From JAZDCJ01 sp036311985 (GTDB lineage: Bacteria > Actinomycetota > Actinomycetes > Actinomycetales > Micrococcaceae), in assembly GCF_036311985.1 (NCBI RefSeq), contig NZ_JAZDCJ010000001.1: a DNA stretch of 64,000 bases. One strand, written 5' to 3'. The stretch's first letter is position 1. Each line of letters begins with the position of its first letter. The position numbers and the translations under genes are program-made. Below the pieces are notes generated by a model. It was not told the origin of the DNA. It made no database searches and saw nothing but the letters and a program-made list of their open reading frames with translations. Shown here piece after piece: positions 8,174-18,835 of the stretch.

Positions 8174-8746
8174 ATGGGAGTAGATTGGACGGCACTCGAG
8201 GAAGCGATCCGCAGATCAGCGCTCCGGCAGGCGCGCGAAGTGATCGACCACCACCCCGGCCACGTGTTCTACGCCGTGGCCCTCGACGGGGTCTCGACCG
8301 AGCCCGCGGAGAAGATCGAGCTGCCGGTGCTCGCCCTGAACTCGGAGCAGGCCCTTGCCCGGGACCTGGCGCTGGCCGAGGCGGACCAGGCACCCGTGGA
8401 CGTCTCCGAGGACGACGTCGAACCGGCCGAGGAGAGCTTCTACTCGCGGCGGTGGAACCCGCCGGACTGGCACTGGTGCTCCATGGAGCTCTTCGACGAG
8501 TCAGCGACCGAGCTGTGGTCCCAGGCGCTGACGAACGTCGCACTGCACCACGGCTGGGAGCCGACGATCCGCCGGTACTACGAGATGCTGCTCTCCGTGA
8601 CCGCCTCGCTCGGACCGGAGCTCGCCACGGGCCGCAACAGCGAACTGGTCTGCTACCTCTCCGACGAGGACCACGCCGACAAGATCCTGCGCCGCTGCCT
8701 CAGCGACGAGCAATTGCGGCGGCATTTCCCGGAACTCGCGAGCTAG
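8174..8746 (+). CDS. DUF4303 family protein
   Basis: 190 residues, acidic, with no signal or membrane segment. It matches the DUF4303 pattern: an N-terminal helix, a strand FYAVALDG, a middle part with R-R-W-N-P-P-D-W-H-W, and a C-terminal helix-rich part. Some members of this family are found among toxin-immunity loci, but no toxin gene is adjacent here. The start is set by the -10 box 6 nt upstream. The biochemical function is unknown. Confidence 0.75.
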   Translation: MGVDWTALEEAIRRSALRQAREVIDHHPGHVFYAVALDGVSTEPAEKIELPVLALNSEQALARDLALAEADQAPVDVSEDDVEPAEESFYSRRWNPPDWHWCSMELFDESATELWSQALTNVALHHGWEPTIRRYYEMLLSVTASLGPELATGRNSELVCYLSDEDHADKILRRCLSDEQLRRHFPELAS

Positions 8747-8841
8747 GGGCCCCGACGGACCGGGAGGCGGACCGCGCAGGCGCGCCCCCGCCGCGGTTTC
8801 CGGGGCGTCGTCACGCACTCAGGAGCCGGCACCGGGGCCGG

Positions 8842-8847
8842 TAGGAT
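8842..8847 (+). promoter_or_regulatory. Candidate -10 box of purH
   Basis: TAGGAT 40 bp before the GTG start would place the transcript start near 8854. A TTGGGAG ribosome site at 8875-8881 fits the GTG at 8887. No riboswitch fold was recognised in this short leader, unlike at glyA. Confidence 0.4.
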
Positions 8848-8886
8848 GGTGGCGATCCCCACCCCTGAATCCCTTGGGAGCGCCTT

Positions 8887-10557
8887 GTGAGCCAGAATGT
8901 CCTGAACCGTGTGCCGATCCGCCGGGCCCTGATCTCCGTCTACGACAAGACCGGGCTGGAGGAGCTCGCGCAGGGCCTGCACGCGGCCGGTGTCGCGATC
9001 GTCTCCACGGGCTCGACCGCGTCCCGCATCGCCGCCGCCGGCGTCCCCGTGACGGAGGTCGCCGAGGTCACCGGGTTCCAGGAGTGCCTCGACGGGCGCG
9101 TGAAGACCCTGCACCCGCGCGTGCACGCCGGCATCCTCGCCGACCGCCGCCTGCCCGAGCACGTCGCCCAGCTCGAGGAGCTCGGGATCGAGGCCTTCGA
9201 CCTCGTCGTCGTGAACCTCTACCCGTTCGTGGACACCGTGAAGTCGGGGGCGGGACAGGACGCCGTCGTCGAGCAGATCGACATCGGCGGGCCCTCCATG
9301 GTCCGCGCCGCCGCCAAGAACCACCCGTCCGTGGCCGTCGTCGTGGACCCCGCCCGCTACGCCGACGTCGTCTCCGCCGCCCGCGAGGGCGGCTTCGAGC
9401 TCGCCGCCCGCCAGCGCCTCGCCGCGGCCGCGTTCGCCCACACCGCGTCCTACGACAACGCCGTGGCCCAGTGGACCGCGAGCCAGTTCCTCGACGTCGA
9501 CGGCGACGGAGTGGTCGACTGGCCCGCCTACGCCGGCCTCTCGCTCGAGCGCTCCGAGGTGCTGCGCTACGGCGAGAACCCGCACCAGCAGGCCGCCCTC
9601 TACGTGGACCACGCCGCGCCGGCCGGGATCGCCCAGGCGGACCAGCTCCACGGCAAGGCCATGAGCTACAACAACTACGTCGACGCCGACGCGGCCCTCC
9701 GTGCGGCGTTCGACTTCGCCCAGCCCGCCGTCGCCGTCGTCAAGCACGCCAATCCGTGCGGCGTCGCCGTGGCCACCGAGGGCGCCGCGGACCCGATCGC
9801 GGACGCCCACGCGAAGGCCCACGGCACGGATCCGCTGTCCGCCTTCGGCGGCGTGATCGCCGCCAACCGCCCCGTCACCGCGGCCATGGCCGAGACGGTC
9901 AAGGACATCTTCACCGAGGTCGTCATCGCCCCCGGCTTCGAGCCGGAGGCCGTCGAGATCCTGTCGAAGAAGAAAAACATCCGCCTGCTGTCGCTGCCCG
10001 AGGGCTACGACCGCTATCCGACAGAGGTCAAGCAGGTTTCCGGCGGCGTCCTCGTCCAGGTCTCGGACAAGGTCGACGCCGCGGGCGACGACCCCGCCAC
10101 GTGGACCCTCGCGGCCGGCGAGGCGGCCGACGAGGCGACCCTGGCGGACCTCGCGTTCGCCTGGACCGCGGTCCGCGCGGCCAAGTCCAACGCCGTGCTG
10201 CTGGCCAAGGACGGCGCCGCCGTCGGAATCGGCATGGGCCAGGTCAACCGCCTGGATTCCTGCAAGCTCGCGGTCGAGCGCGCCAACACGCTCGGCGTGG
10301 CGGTCGAGTCCGCCGTCGACGCCGCGGGAGGGGCCGAGGCCGGATCGTCCGCGGGTGCCCCCGAGCGCGCCCGCGGCGCCGTCGCGGCCTCCGATGCGTT
10401 CTTCCCCTTCGCCGACGGCCTGGGGATCCTCATCGACGCCGGTGTGAAGGCCGTCGTCCAGCCGGGCGGCTCCGTCCGGGACGAGGAGGTCGTGGCCGCG
10501 GCCAACGCCGCCGGGATCACGATGTACTTCACCGGTTCGCGCCACTTCTTCCACTAG
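8887..10557 (+). CDS. purH: Bifunctional AICAR transformylase / IMP cyclohydrolase
   Basis: 556 residues, usual length. It performs the last two steps of IMP synthesis: formylation of AICAR with 10-formyl-THF and ring closure. The N-terminal MGS-like cyclohydrolase domain (about 1-200) shows LISVYDKTG, STGSTA and the DGRVKTLHP motif. The C-terminal transformylase domain carries SYNNYVDADAALR, the catalytic KHANPCG and the final D-A-FFPFADG. A G/A-rich insert lies at about residues 478-497. GTG start with a TTGGGAG site. Its 3' end overlaps the convergent dehydrogenase gene by 29 bp. Confidence 0.97.
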   Translation: MSQNVLNRVPIRRALISVYDKTGLEELAQGLHAAGVAIVSTGSTASRIAAAGVPVTEVAEVTGFQECLDGRVKTLHPRVHAGILADRRLPEHVAQLEELGIEAFDLVVVNLYPFVDTVKSGAGQDAVVEQIDIGGPSMVRAAAKNHPSVAVVVDPARYADVVSAAREGGFELAARQRLAAAAFAHTASYDNAVAQWTASQFLDVDGDGVVDWPAYAGLSLERSEVLRYGENPHQQAALYVDHAAPAGIAQADQLHGKAMSYNNYVDADAALRAAFDFAQPAVAVVKHANPCGVAVATEGAADPIADAHAKAHGTDPLSAFGGVIAANRPVTAAMAETVKDIFTEVVIAPGFEPEAVEILSKKKNIRLLSLPEGYDRYPTEVKQVSGGVLVQVSDKVDAAGDDPATWTLAAGEAADEATLADLAFAWTAVRAAKSNAVLLAKDGAAVGIGMGQVNRLDSCKLAVERANTLGVAVESAVDAAGGAEAGSSAGAPERARGAVAASDAFFPFADGLGILIDAGVKAVVQPGGSVRDEEVVAAANAAGITMYFTGSRHFFH

Positions 10558-11551
10558 GAACGACGACGGCCTTGAGGGACTCCCGTTCGCGGCGGCCGAG
10601 CGTCAGCGCCTGCTCCGTGTCCTCGATGCCGAAGCGGTGCGTGATCACCTCGGAGGCCCGCACCGAGCCGTCGGCCAGCAGGGCGAGGGCCTCCGGGTAG
10701 GTGTTGGCGTAGCGGAAGACGCCCGTGATGCTCAGCTCGCGGCCCTGGACCAGCGGGACGTTGAGCGGGACCGCGTCGGACCCCATGCCCACGAGGACGG
10801 CGCGGCCGGCCGGCGCCAACGACGCGAGCCCGGCATCGAGGGCGGCCGCCGCGCCGGAGCACTCCAACAGGACCGTGTGGACCGGATCCAGTGCGGCATC
10901 CGCCTCGGCCGCCTCGAAGCCCAGGCCGCGGGCCACCGAAAGGCGGTAGGCGCTCGGATCGGTCACGGTGACCGAGGAGGCACCGAAGGCCCGCGCCACC
11001 TGGGCGGCGAAGAGTCCGATGGGACCGGCGCCCGTGACCAGGACCCGGTCGCCGACCGAGACGGCGGCCTTCCGCGCGGCCCAGACGCCCACGGAGACGG
11101 GCTCGGCCATGGCGGCCTCCTCGAAGGAGAGCCCGTCCGGGACCGGGTGGGCGAAGTCGGCGTCGATGGCCACGAAGCCGGCGATCGAACCGTGAACCGG
11201 CGGCGTCGCGAAGAACACGACGTCGGGGCAGAGGTTGTAGCGCCCGTGCCGGCACTGCGCGCAACGCCGGCAGGGGACGCCCGGTTCGAGTGCCACCGCC
11301 TGGCCGATCCGTGCCGGGTCGACGCCCGCGCCGACCGCCGTGACCACGCCGGCCGATTCGTGCCCGATGACCATCGGGGCGTCGACGATGTAGTCGCCGA
11401 TCCGGCCGTGCTCGTAGTAGTGGATGTCCGATCCGCAGATGCCCGTGGCCCGGACCGAGACGACGAGCTCGTGCGCTTCGGGGACGGGGAGCGGACGGTC
11501 CTCGATCGCGACCGTGCGGATGCCGTGCAGCACGGCGCTGGGGTTGAGCAT
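10529..11551 (-). CDS. Zinc-dependent polyol/alcohol dehydrogenase (MDR family)
   Basis: 340 residues of the medium-chain dehydrogenase/reductase family, sorbitol/L-iditol/xylitol-like. Catalytic zinc ligands are C39 (ATGICGSDIH) and H62 with E63 (GHESAG). The structural zinc site has the four cysteines of CRRCAQCRHGRYNLC. The Rossmann motif is GAGPIGLFAA. These enzymes oxidise a secondary alcohol of a polyol to a ketose with NAD(P)+. It is the last gene of a minus-strand row that begins with a sugar-type kinase, which suggests carbohydrate catabolism. The exact substrate is unknown. Confidence 0.88.
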   Translation of the reverse strand: MLNPSAVLHGIRTVAIEDRPLPVPEAHELVVSVRATGICGSDIHYYEHGRIGDYIVDAPMVIGHESAGVVTAVGAGVDPARIGQAVALEPGVPCRRCAQCRHGRYNLCPDVVFFATPPVHGSIAGFVAIDADFAHPVPDGLSFEEAAMAEPVSVGVWAARKAAVSVGDRVLVTGAGPIGLFAAQVARAFGASSVTVTDPSAYRLSVARGLGFEAAEADAALDPVHTVLLECSGAAAALDAGLASLAPAGRAVLVGMGSDAVPLNVPLVQGRELSITGVFRYANTYPEALALLADGSVRASEVITHRFGIEDTEQALTLGRRERESLKAVVVPSGRSGANR

Positions 11552-11604
11552 GGGGTCCTCCCGTGGTCGGTGATCGTGGTGCCGTGTGCCGATTGCCGCG
11601 GTGC

Positions 11605-12569
11605 CTATCCGGCGGCGTCGGGGACCGCCCCGTCCTCAGCCCAGCGCAGCACGCGCAGGGCCCGCAGCGTGTTCCAGGGGCTCGGCTCGCCCTGCGGCGC
11701 ATCGACGTCGAAGTACACCGCGCCGGGCCAGGTCACGCCGGCCAGCCAGCGTCCTTCGTCGTCCCGGCGGGAGACGAGCTCCTCGAGCGCCCGCCCCATG
11801 CGGGCCTCGAAAGGGCGGCCCGAGTCGCGGAAGTAGTCCAGGGCGCGCAGCACGTCGTAGAACCAGTAGGGCGGGAAGGAGAAGTTCAGGTAGCGCCCCT
11901 GCGCCACCTCGCCGGTGGAGAGCCGGCGGTAGAGCGAGCGCTCCAGGAGGTATTCCTCCCCGCGCCGGCGGGCCGCGGCCACCTGGGCGGTGACCTCCGC
12001 GGGGACGTGGTGGGTAGCCGTGGACACGGCGCGTTCGAACTCCAGGAAGGCCTCGAGGACGTTCAGCGTCGAGTCGAAGGACGAGCGGCTGGATCCGGGC
12101 GCCTCGCAGTTCCATCCGCCGTCCTCGAGCTGCTCGCCGAGGAGGCGGTCCACGAGACGCTCGCTCCCCGCCCCGAGCCGGCCGAAGGAGGCCGCCTGCG
12201 CCACGACCCCGCCGTTGATGCAGGGTTCGACTTCGCCGTGGAAGTAGGGGAGCTCGCCCCACTCGCTCCAGACGACGTGCGCGTGGACCCTGTCGACGGC
12301 CGCCGCGACCCGGGGGTCCGCCGGGTCGGCCGGGGCCGAGCCGGCGGAGCAGGGCCAGGACCCAGTACACGCCCGTGCGGTCCTGCCCGAACTCCTCGTT
12401 GTTCCAGTAGCCGCGCTCGTCCTGGAGTTCCAGCCGTGCGGCTCCCCACCCCTCGCGGGCCACGCGGGTGCGCTCACGCGCCGCTTCGCCCGGGGGCGTC
12501 GAGGAGGTCGCGCATCACCTGCCAGCGCAAGGCGGGATCGAAGCTCAGCAGCCAGCCGGTGGTGTCCAT
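11605..12569 (-). pseudogene. Squalene-cyclase/prenyltransferase-fold protein, frameshifted twice
   Basis: From the ATG at 12569 the protein starts MDTTGWLLSFDPALRWQVMR, the standard opening of a family of alpha-alpha toroid (terpenoid-cyclase-like) proteins of unknown substrate. The frame breaks near the G-run at 12489-12497. Similarity continues in another frame (AREGWGAARLELQDERGYWN) and breaks again near 12329-12336. The rest (CINGGVVAQAASFGRL, LEDGGWNCEA, FPPYWFYDVLRALDYFRD, PSPWNTLRALRVLRW) continues in a third frame to the stop at 11605. Both breaks are in GC homopolymer-like runs, so they may be either true decay or sequencing errors. It lies between the kinase and the dehydrogenase. 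Confidence 0.75.
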
Positions 12570-12623
12570 GGCCCCCATCGTCGCGCAGACCCCGGCCCGG
12601 CGCCAGTGCCCGCCCGGGCCCGG

Positions 12624-13559
12624 TCAGCCGCGGGCCGTGTGGATGCTCGCCGAGAGCGCCGAGGTGCCGGCGACGTGGGGGAGCATCGCGGCGCCGTCGA
12701 GCCCCGTGGCCAGCGGCTCGCGCACCGACACGTGCGGCCACAGCTCGCGCAGGCGCGCCGTCAGTCCCTCCCGGACGCGGGCTCCGCGGAGGACCCCGCC
12801 GAGGTAGCAGACCGATGTCGCGCCGGCCTGGTCCTCGCCGACGCGGCGCAGCCCCGTCGCCACGGACAGGGCCAGCTCCGCGGCCGCCGCGTCGCAGATC
12901 GAGGCGGCGACGGCGTCGTCCTCGGCCAGGCGTGCGACGTGGGCCGCGTAGGAGGCCGTGCGGCTGATCCGTTCCGGGTCCTGCTGGAGCTGCACATAGG
13001 CGTTCTCCAGGTCCGGGTAGTCGGCCCGGACGGCGTCGGTGAGCGCGGTCTGCGGTCCGCGGCCGTCGTAGGCGCGCATGACGGCGTCGAGCGCGGCGCG
13101 GCCGAGCCAGTAGCCGCTTCCGGCGTCGCCCATGATGTAGCCCCAGCCGTCGATCCGCACGACGTCCTCGGCGCCGACCGCGAGAGTCACGACGCCGGTG
13201 CCGGAGGCGATGACGGCGCCGCGCTCGTCGCCGAGCGCCCCGAGGTAGGAGCTGACGGAATCGTGGGTGATGTTGACCTCGCGCACGCCGAGCCCGGACG
13301 TGGCGCCCAGGAGCGGTGCCGCGAGCGCCGCCCCGTCGGTGAGGCCGCTCAGCCCGGCGGACACGGTCTGGAAGGAGAGTCCGGTGGCGGCCGAGGCCTT
13401 CTGGACGACCTCCGTCATCTGCTCCAGCAGCGGCCGGTACGTCAGGATCCCGCTGAACTCCTGGACGGGGACGGACGGATCCACCGTCCCGTCGGGTCGT
13501 CGCACCTGCGCACGGATCCCCGTCTGTCCACCATCAATTGCCAATGCCGCGTAGGGCAT
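12624..13559 (-). CDS. BadF/BadG-type kinase, N-acetylglucosamine-kinase-like
   Basis: 311 residues of the actin/hexokinase-like ATPase fold. The phosphate-1 loop is AIDGGQTGIRA near the N-terminus. A second phosphate loop ASGTGVVTLA and the WGYIMGDAGSGYWLGR segment are typical of N-acetylglucosamine kinases of the BadF/BadG/BcrA/BcrD family. CYLGGVLRG is the adenosine-binding region. The likely reaction is ATP-dependent phosphorylation of a sugar or amino sugar. It heads a minus-strand row with the cyclase-like and dehydrogenase genes. The specificity is inferred from family only. Confidence 0.85.
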   Translation of the reverse strand: MPYAALAIDGGQTGIRAQVRRPDGTVDPSVPVQEFSGILTYRPLLEQMTEVVQKASAATGLSFQTVSAGLSGLTDGAALAAPLLGATSGLGVREVNITHDSVSSYLGALGDERGAVIASGTGVVTLAVGAEDVVRIDGWGYIMGDAGSGYWLGRAALDAVMRAYDGRGPQTALTDAVRADYPDLENAYVQLQQDPERISRTASYAAHVARLAEDDAVAASICDAAAAELALSVATGLRRVGEDQAGATSVCYLGGVLRGARVREGLTARLRELWPHVSVREPLATGLDGAAMLPHVAGTSALSASIHTARG

Positions 13560-13610
13560 GCCCGCCGCCCTTCGTCGGATCGTCGCTGCGCGCCCTACTG
13601 GCGCCGCACC

Positions 13611-13616
13611 ATCATA
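13611..13616 (-). promoter_or_regulatory. Candidate -10 box of the kinase gene
   Basis: TATGAT on the minus strand (13616-13611), about 50 bp before the kinase ATG. No -35 was recognised. The remaining 13620-13754 is GC-rich and shows no other clear element. Confidence 0.35.
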
Positions 13617-13755
13617 CGCAGATCCGGGCCCGAGGGGTGAGATGGGGCACACTGTGACGCCGCGGGGCGACGTCCTGCCGCGGCCGGCCGGGGTTCGACG
13701 GCGTCTGGCGCCTCCGCGGCCCCGCGCCCGGATCGATGGTGGCCTCGGGCAACGG

Positions 13756-13761
13756 CTAGGC
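13756..13761 (+). promoter_or_regulatory. Candidate -10 box of the DUF6318 lipoprotein gene
   Basis: TAGGCT about 80 bp before the ATG at 13843. A CGGGAG ribosome site at 13832-13837 precedes the start codon by 5 nt. Confidence 0.35.
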
Positions 13762-13842
13762 TGTGAAGGGGTCGTTTGACATGAATTCGACTGCGCTCCG
13801 GCGCGGCCGCGCGGCCCCCAGCAACGAACCCCGGGAGTAACC

Positions 13843-14400
13843 ATGAAGAAGACCCACGCGCTCGGCGCCGTCGCCGTGCTCACCGCCCTCGCCCTGACCG
13901 GCTGCGGTGCCGGCGAACCCGCCGCCGAGGCCCCCACGGCGAAGCAGGTCCGCGAGCCCGCCGTCAACGAGCTCATGAAGGACGAGACCGCCAAGGGGCT
14001 CTCCGCCACGAGCTACTACTACTTCGACGCCGTCAACTACGCGCTGCAGACCGGGGACACCGGGCTCATGCTCTCCGTCGCGGCGGACTGCGCCGAATGC
14101 GCCGAGGAGGCCTCGGCCATCGAGGCCGTCTACGCCGACGGCGGCCGGATCGAGGGCGGCCAGCCCAAGGCCCAGAACGTCATGGCCCTCGGCGAGCCGG
14201 ACGCGGACGGCGCCCTGTCCGCCGTCGTCCCCTACATGGAGGACGCGAAGACCGTCTACGCCGCGGACGGCTCCGTGATCGAGGAGACCACGTGGGACGC
14301 CGACGGGACCGTCTACACCGTCCAGGGACGCTACGCAGACGGCGCCTGGAGCCTCGTCTCGCTCGCCGAGACGCCCGACGCCGAGCTCCCCGAGGAGTAG
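13843..14400 (+). CDS. DUF6318 family lipoprotein
   Basis: 185 residues. The N-terminus is a lipoprotein signal peptide: MKK, a hydrophobic stretch and the lipobox LTGC with Cys at position 22. The mature part starts with an acidic/alanine linker and then a compact domain with SYYYFDAVNYALQTGD, a CAEC pair and alternating strands. This is the NTF2-like pattern of DUF6318, found across Micrococcaceae. It would be anchored to the outer face of the membrane. The role is unknown. It is transcribed toward icd. Confidence 0.8.
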   Translation: MKKTHALGAVAVLTALALTGCGAGEPAAEAPTAKQVREPAVNELMKDETAKGLSATSYYYFDAVNYALQTGDTGLMLSVAADCAECAEEASAIEAVYADGGRIEGGQPKAQNVMALGEPDADGALSAVVPYMEDAKTVYAADGSVIEETTWDADGTVYTVQGRYADGAWSLVSLAETPDAELPEE

Positions 14401-14502
14401 GCGCCGCCGGAGGCGGGCGCCGCCAGCCGCATCCGCGGTACCGGTGCCCGCCGGACAAGCGGCCGGGACGTCTCCGATGGGCGCCCGGCGCGTGGTCTCG
14501 GG

Positions 14503-14508
14503 TAAGTT
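14503..14508 (+). promoter_or_regulatory. Candidate -10 box of icd
   Basis: TAAGTT about 65 bp before the icd start. GGGAG at 14557-14561 lies 11 nt from the ATG and is a weak ribosome site. Confidence 0.3.
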
Positions 14509-14572
14509 TGTCCTGTTGAGATCACACCGCATGCGCACGAACCGCAGACCTTTTCAGGGAGTTGCCTCGCCT

Positions 14573-16795
<2,223 letters not shown>

Positions 16796-16810
16796 CGGCC
16801 CTCGCCGCCA

Positions 16811-16845
16811 GCCGGCCGGGTTCCCCACACGGGGGCCCGGCCGGC
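16811..16845 (+). terminator. Terminator after icd
   Basis: GCCGGCCGGG at 16811-16820 pairs with CCCGGCCGGC at 16836-16845, and CCCC with GGGG inside, around a 4-nt loop. No T-tract follows, as often in actinobacteria. Confidence 0.6.
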
Positions 16846-16928
16846 GCCGTTAACGCGCGGCGGGACGTCGCCGCGAAGCGCCCGTGGGCGACTGGGGCCG
16901 GCCGGCGCCGTCAACGCGTGGCGGGACG
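16837..16928. repeat. Two 31-bp direct repeats, period 61 bp
   Basis: The 31 bp at 16837-16867 recur at 16898-16928 with two mismatches (core GGCGCCGTTAACGCG versus GGCGCCGTCAACGCG). The first copy overlaps the 3' arm of the icd terminator. Origin and role are unknown. Confidence 0.65.
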
Positions 16929-16933
16929 GCCGG

Positions 16934-16994
16934 ATCATCCACTTCTGGACGAATCAGCGTCCATTGGACGCTGAAATGTCCAGAACGTGATGAT
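16934..16994. repeat. 61-nt nested inverted repeat (long hairpin)
   Basis: Three complementary blocks face each other symmetrically: ATCATC/GATGAT, TTCTGGAC/GTCCAGAA and TCAGCGTCC/GGACGCTGA, separated by 3-nt internal loops and a 3-nt apical loop, giving 23 base pairs. The element is far richer in A and T than its surroundings. It may be a terminator for the dpp operon or a remnant of a palindromic mobile element; no second copy was found in the window. Confidence 0.65.
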
Positions 16995-17005
16995 TCGCCG
17001 GGCGG

Positions 17006-17072
17006 GCGTCCGCCTTCCCCGGCGAGCGTGAACCCTCCACGGTGAGTGTCGGCCTTCCACGGCGGGCGTCAG
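17006..17072. repeat. 20-bp tandem repeat, three copies plus a partial
   Basis: Units at 17006-17025, 17026-17045 and 17046-17065, then the start of a fourth that runs into the last codons of the dipeptide ABC ATPase gene. The shared core is GCGTCNGCCTTCCACGGCGG with substitutions. Confidence 0.55.
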
Positions 17073-18835
17073 CCGCGCAGGGACGGCGTCGCGGCGAGGA
17101 GCGCGCGCGTGTAGTCGTGCGAGGGCGCCGTGAAGACCTCCTCGGTGGGCCCGCGCTCCACGATCCGCCCGGCGCGCATGACCGCGACCTCGTCGCTCAT
17201 GTGCCGCACCACGGCCAGGTCGTGGGAGATGAAGAGGCAGGACAGCCCGAGCCGCTCCTGCAGCCCGTCGACGAGGTCCAGGATCTGCGCCTGCACGGAC
17301 ACGTCGAGCGCGGAGACGGGCTCGTCGAGCAGCAGGACGCGCGGCTGCGGGGCGAGCGCGCGGGCGATCGCGACGCGCTGCCGCTGGCCGCCGGAGAGGG
17401 TCCGCGGGTGCCGCCGCGCCACGTCCTCCCCGAGCCCGACGAGCGCGAGGAGCTCCGCGACGGCCGCGCGGTGGCGGGCCGCGCGGCGGGTCGTACCGCC
17501 GCTGAGCGCGTCGGCGAGGATCGAGCCCACGTCCATGCGCGGGTCGAAGGAGCTGAACGGGTCCTGGTAGACGGCGCCGAGCTGGCGACGCCGGGGCCGG
17601 CGTCCGGCCTCGGTGGCCCCGCTCCACGGGCGCCCGAAGAGCCGGACGTCGCCGGCATCAGGCGCAGCCAGGCCCAGGATCATCCGGGCGGTCGTCGACT
17701 TGCCGGACCCGGATTCCCCCACGAGCCCGAGCGTGGAGCCGGGCCGCAGGACCAGGTCCACGCCGTCGACGGCGGCCAGGCGCGAACCATCGGGCCGCCG
17801 GAAGGACTTCGTCAGGCCCGTGGCCTCGAGCACGGGCAGTGACGCCTCGGCCGGCGTGCCGGGCGGCGGCGGCGCGGCCCCGCCGCCCGCCATCGGTCCG
17901 GGCGGGCGGGACGGGGGCGGCGGAGCCCCGTCGCCTGCCATCGGTCCGGACGGGCCGGAAACGCCGGACGTGCCGGACGGGCCGGAGCGAGGATCGGCGG
18001 CGAGCCGCGTGCCGCGGGGCTTGCCGGCCGGCACGGCGCGCAGCAGCGAGCGCGTGTACTCGTGCCGCGGCTCGGTGAGCACCTGTTCAGCGGGCCCCTG
18101 CTCCACGATCCGTCCGCCGCGCATCACGGCGATGCGGTCGGCCACCGAGGCGACGACGGCGAGGTCGTGGCTGATGAGGAGCAGGGCCGAGCCGCGGGCG
18201 CGCAGCCCGTCGAGGACCTGGAGGACCTGGTGCTGCACGGTCGCGTCGAGGGCGGTCGTAGGCTCGTCGGCGATGAGCAGGGGCGGATCGAGCGCGATCG
18301 CCGAGGCGATGAGCGCCCGCTGCCGCATCCCGCCGGAGAGCTCGCCGGAGCGGCTCCCGGCCACCGCGGCGTCCAGCCCCGTGGACTCGAGCAGTACGCG
18401 CACGCGGGCCGCCCGGGCCGCGGGAGCGAGGCGCGTGTGCAGGCGGAGCGCGTCGTCGATCTCCCGGCCCACGGTGCGCAGGGGGTCGAGCGAGACCAGG
18501 GCGTCCTGAAGGATCAGGCCGGCCGCCGTCCCGCGGACCCTGCGCCACGAGCCGGGGCGCAGCAGATCGTGCCCGTCGAGGCGCAGGACGTCGGCCTCGA
18601 CGCGCGCCCGCCCGGAGCGCGCGGCACCGGCCGGGCCGCCGTCGGCCAGGCCCAGCAGCGTGCGGGCCGTGACGGACTTCCCGGAGCCGGACTCGCCGAC
18701 GATCGCGAGGGCCTCGCCGCGGTCCAGCCGGAAGGAGACGCCGTCCAGGACGGGCCGCCGGCCGAAGGCGACGCGGAGGCCCGTGACTTCCAGGAGCGGG
18801 GCCGCGCCCTCCGGGGGCAGGCGGCCGGCGCTCAC
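17069..18835 (-). CDS. Dipeptide/oligopeptide ABC transporter, fused ATPase (DppD-DppF)
   Basis: 588 residues with two complete nucleotide-binding domains. Domain 1 has GESGSGKS, signature LSGGMRQR and Walker B LLIADEP. Domain 2 has GESGSGKS, LSGGQRQR and VLLLDEP. A low-complexity linker of about 55 residues rich in P, G, S and A, with two GPMAG(D/G)G repeats, joins them. The fused form is common in actinobacteria. It powers uptake through the two permeases encoded upstream. The GTG at 18835 overlaps the dppC-type stop by 4 bp (GTGA), which settles the start. It is the last gene of the operon. Confidence 0.92.
   Translation of the reverse strand: MSAGRLPPEGAAPLLEVTGLRVAFGRRPVLDGVSFRLDRGEALAIVGESGSGKSVTARTLLGLADGGPAGAARSGRARVEADVLRLDGHDLLRPGSWRRVRGTAAGLILQDALVSLDPLRTVGREIDDALRLHTRLAPAARAARVRVLLESTGLDAAVAGSRSGELSGGMRQRALIASAIALDPPLLIADEPTTALDATVQHQVLQVLDGLRARGSALLLISHDLAVVASVADRIAVMRGGRIVEQGPAEQVLTEPRHEYTRSLLRAVPAGKPRGTRLAADPRSGPSGTSGVSGPSGPMAGDGAPPPPSRPPGPMAGGGAAPPPPGTPAEASLPVLEATGLTKSFRRPDGSRLAAVDGVDLVLRPGSTLGLVGESGSGKSTTARMILGLAAPDAGDVRLFGRPWSGATEAGRRPRRRQLGAVYQDPFSSFDPRMDVGSILADALSGGTTRRAARHRAAVAELLALVGLGEDVARRHPRTLSGGQRQRVAIARALAPQPRVLLLDEPVSALDVSVQAQILDLVDGLQERLGLSCLFISHDLAVVRHMSDEVAVMRAGRIVERGPTEEVFTAPSHDYTRALLAATPSLRG

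Noticed and set aside
8174..8746. DUF4303 gene as an immunity protein of a toxin locus
   Set aside because: No toxin-like or secretion-associated gene is adjacent; flanking genes are a transporter and purH.
17850..18030. Fused DppD-DppF as an assembly artefact
   Set aside because: Both ATPase domains are complete and joined in frame by a normal low-complexity linker; the fused form is common in actinobacteria.
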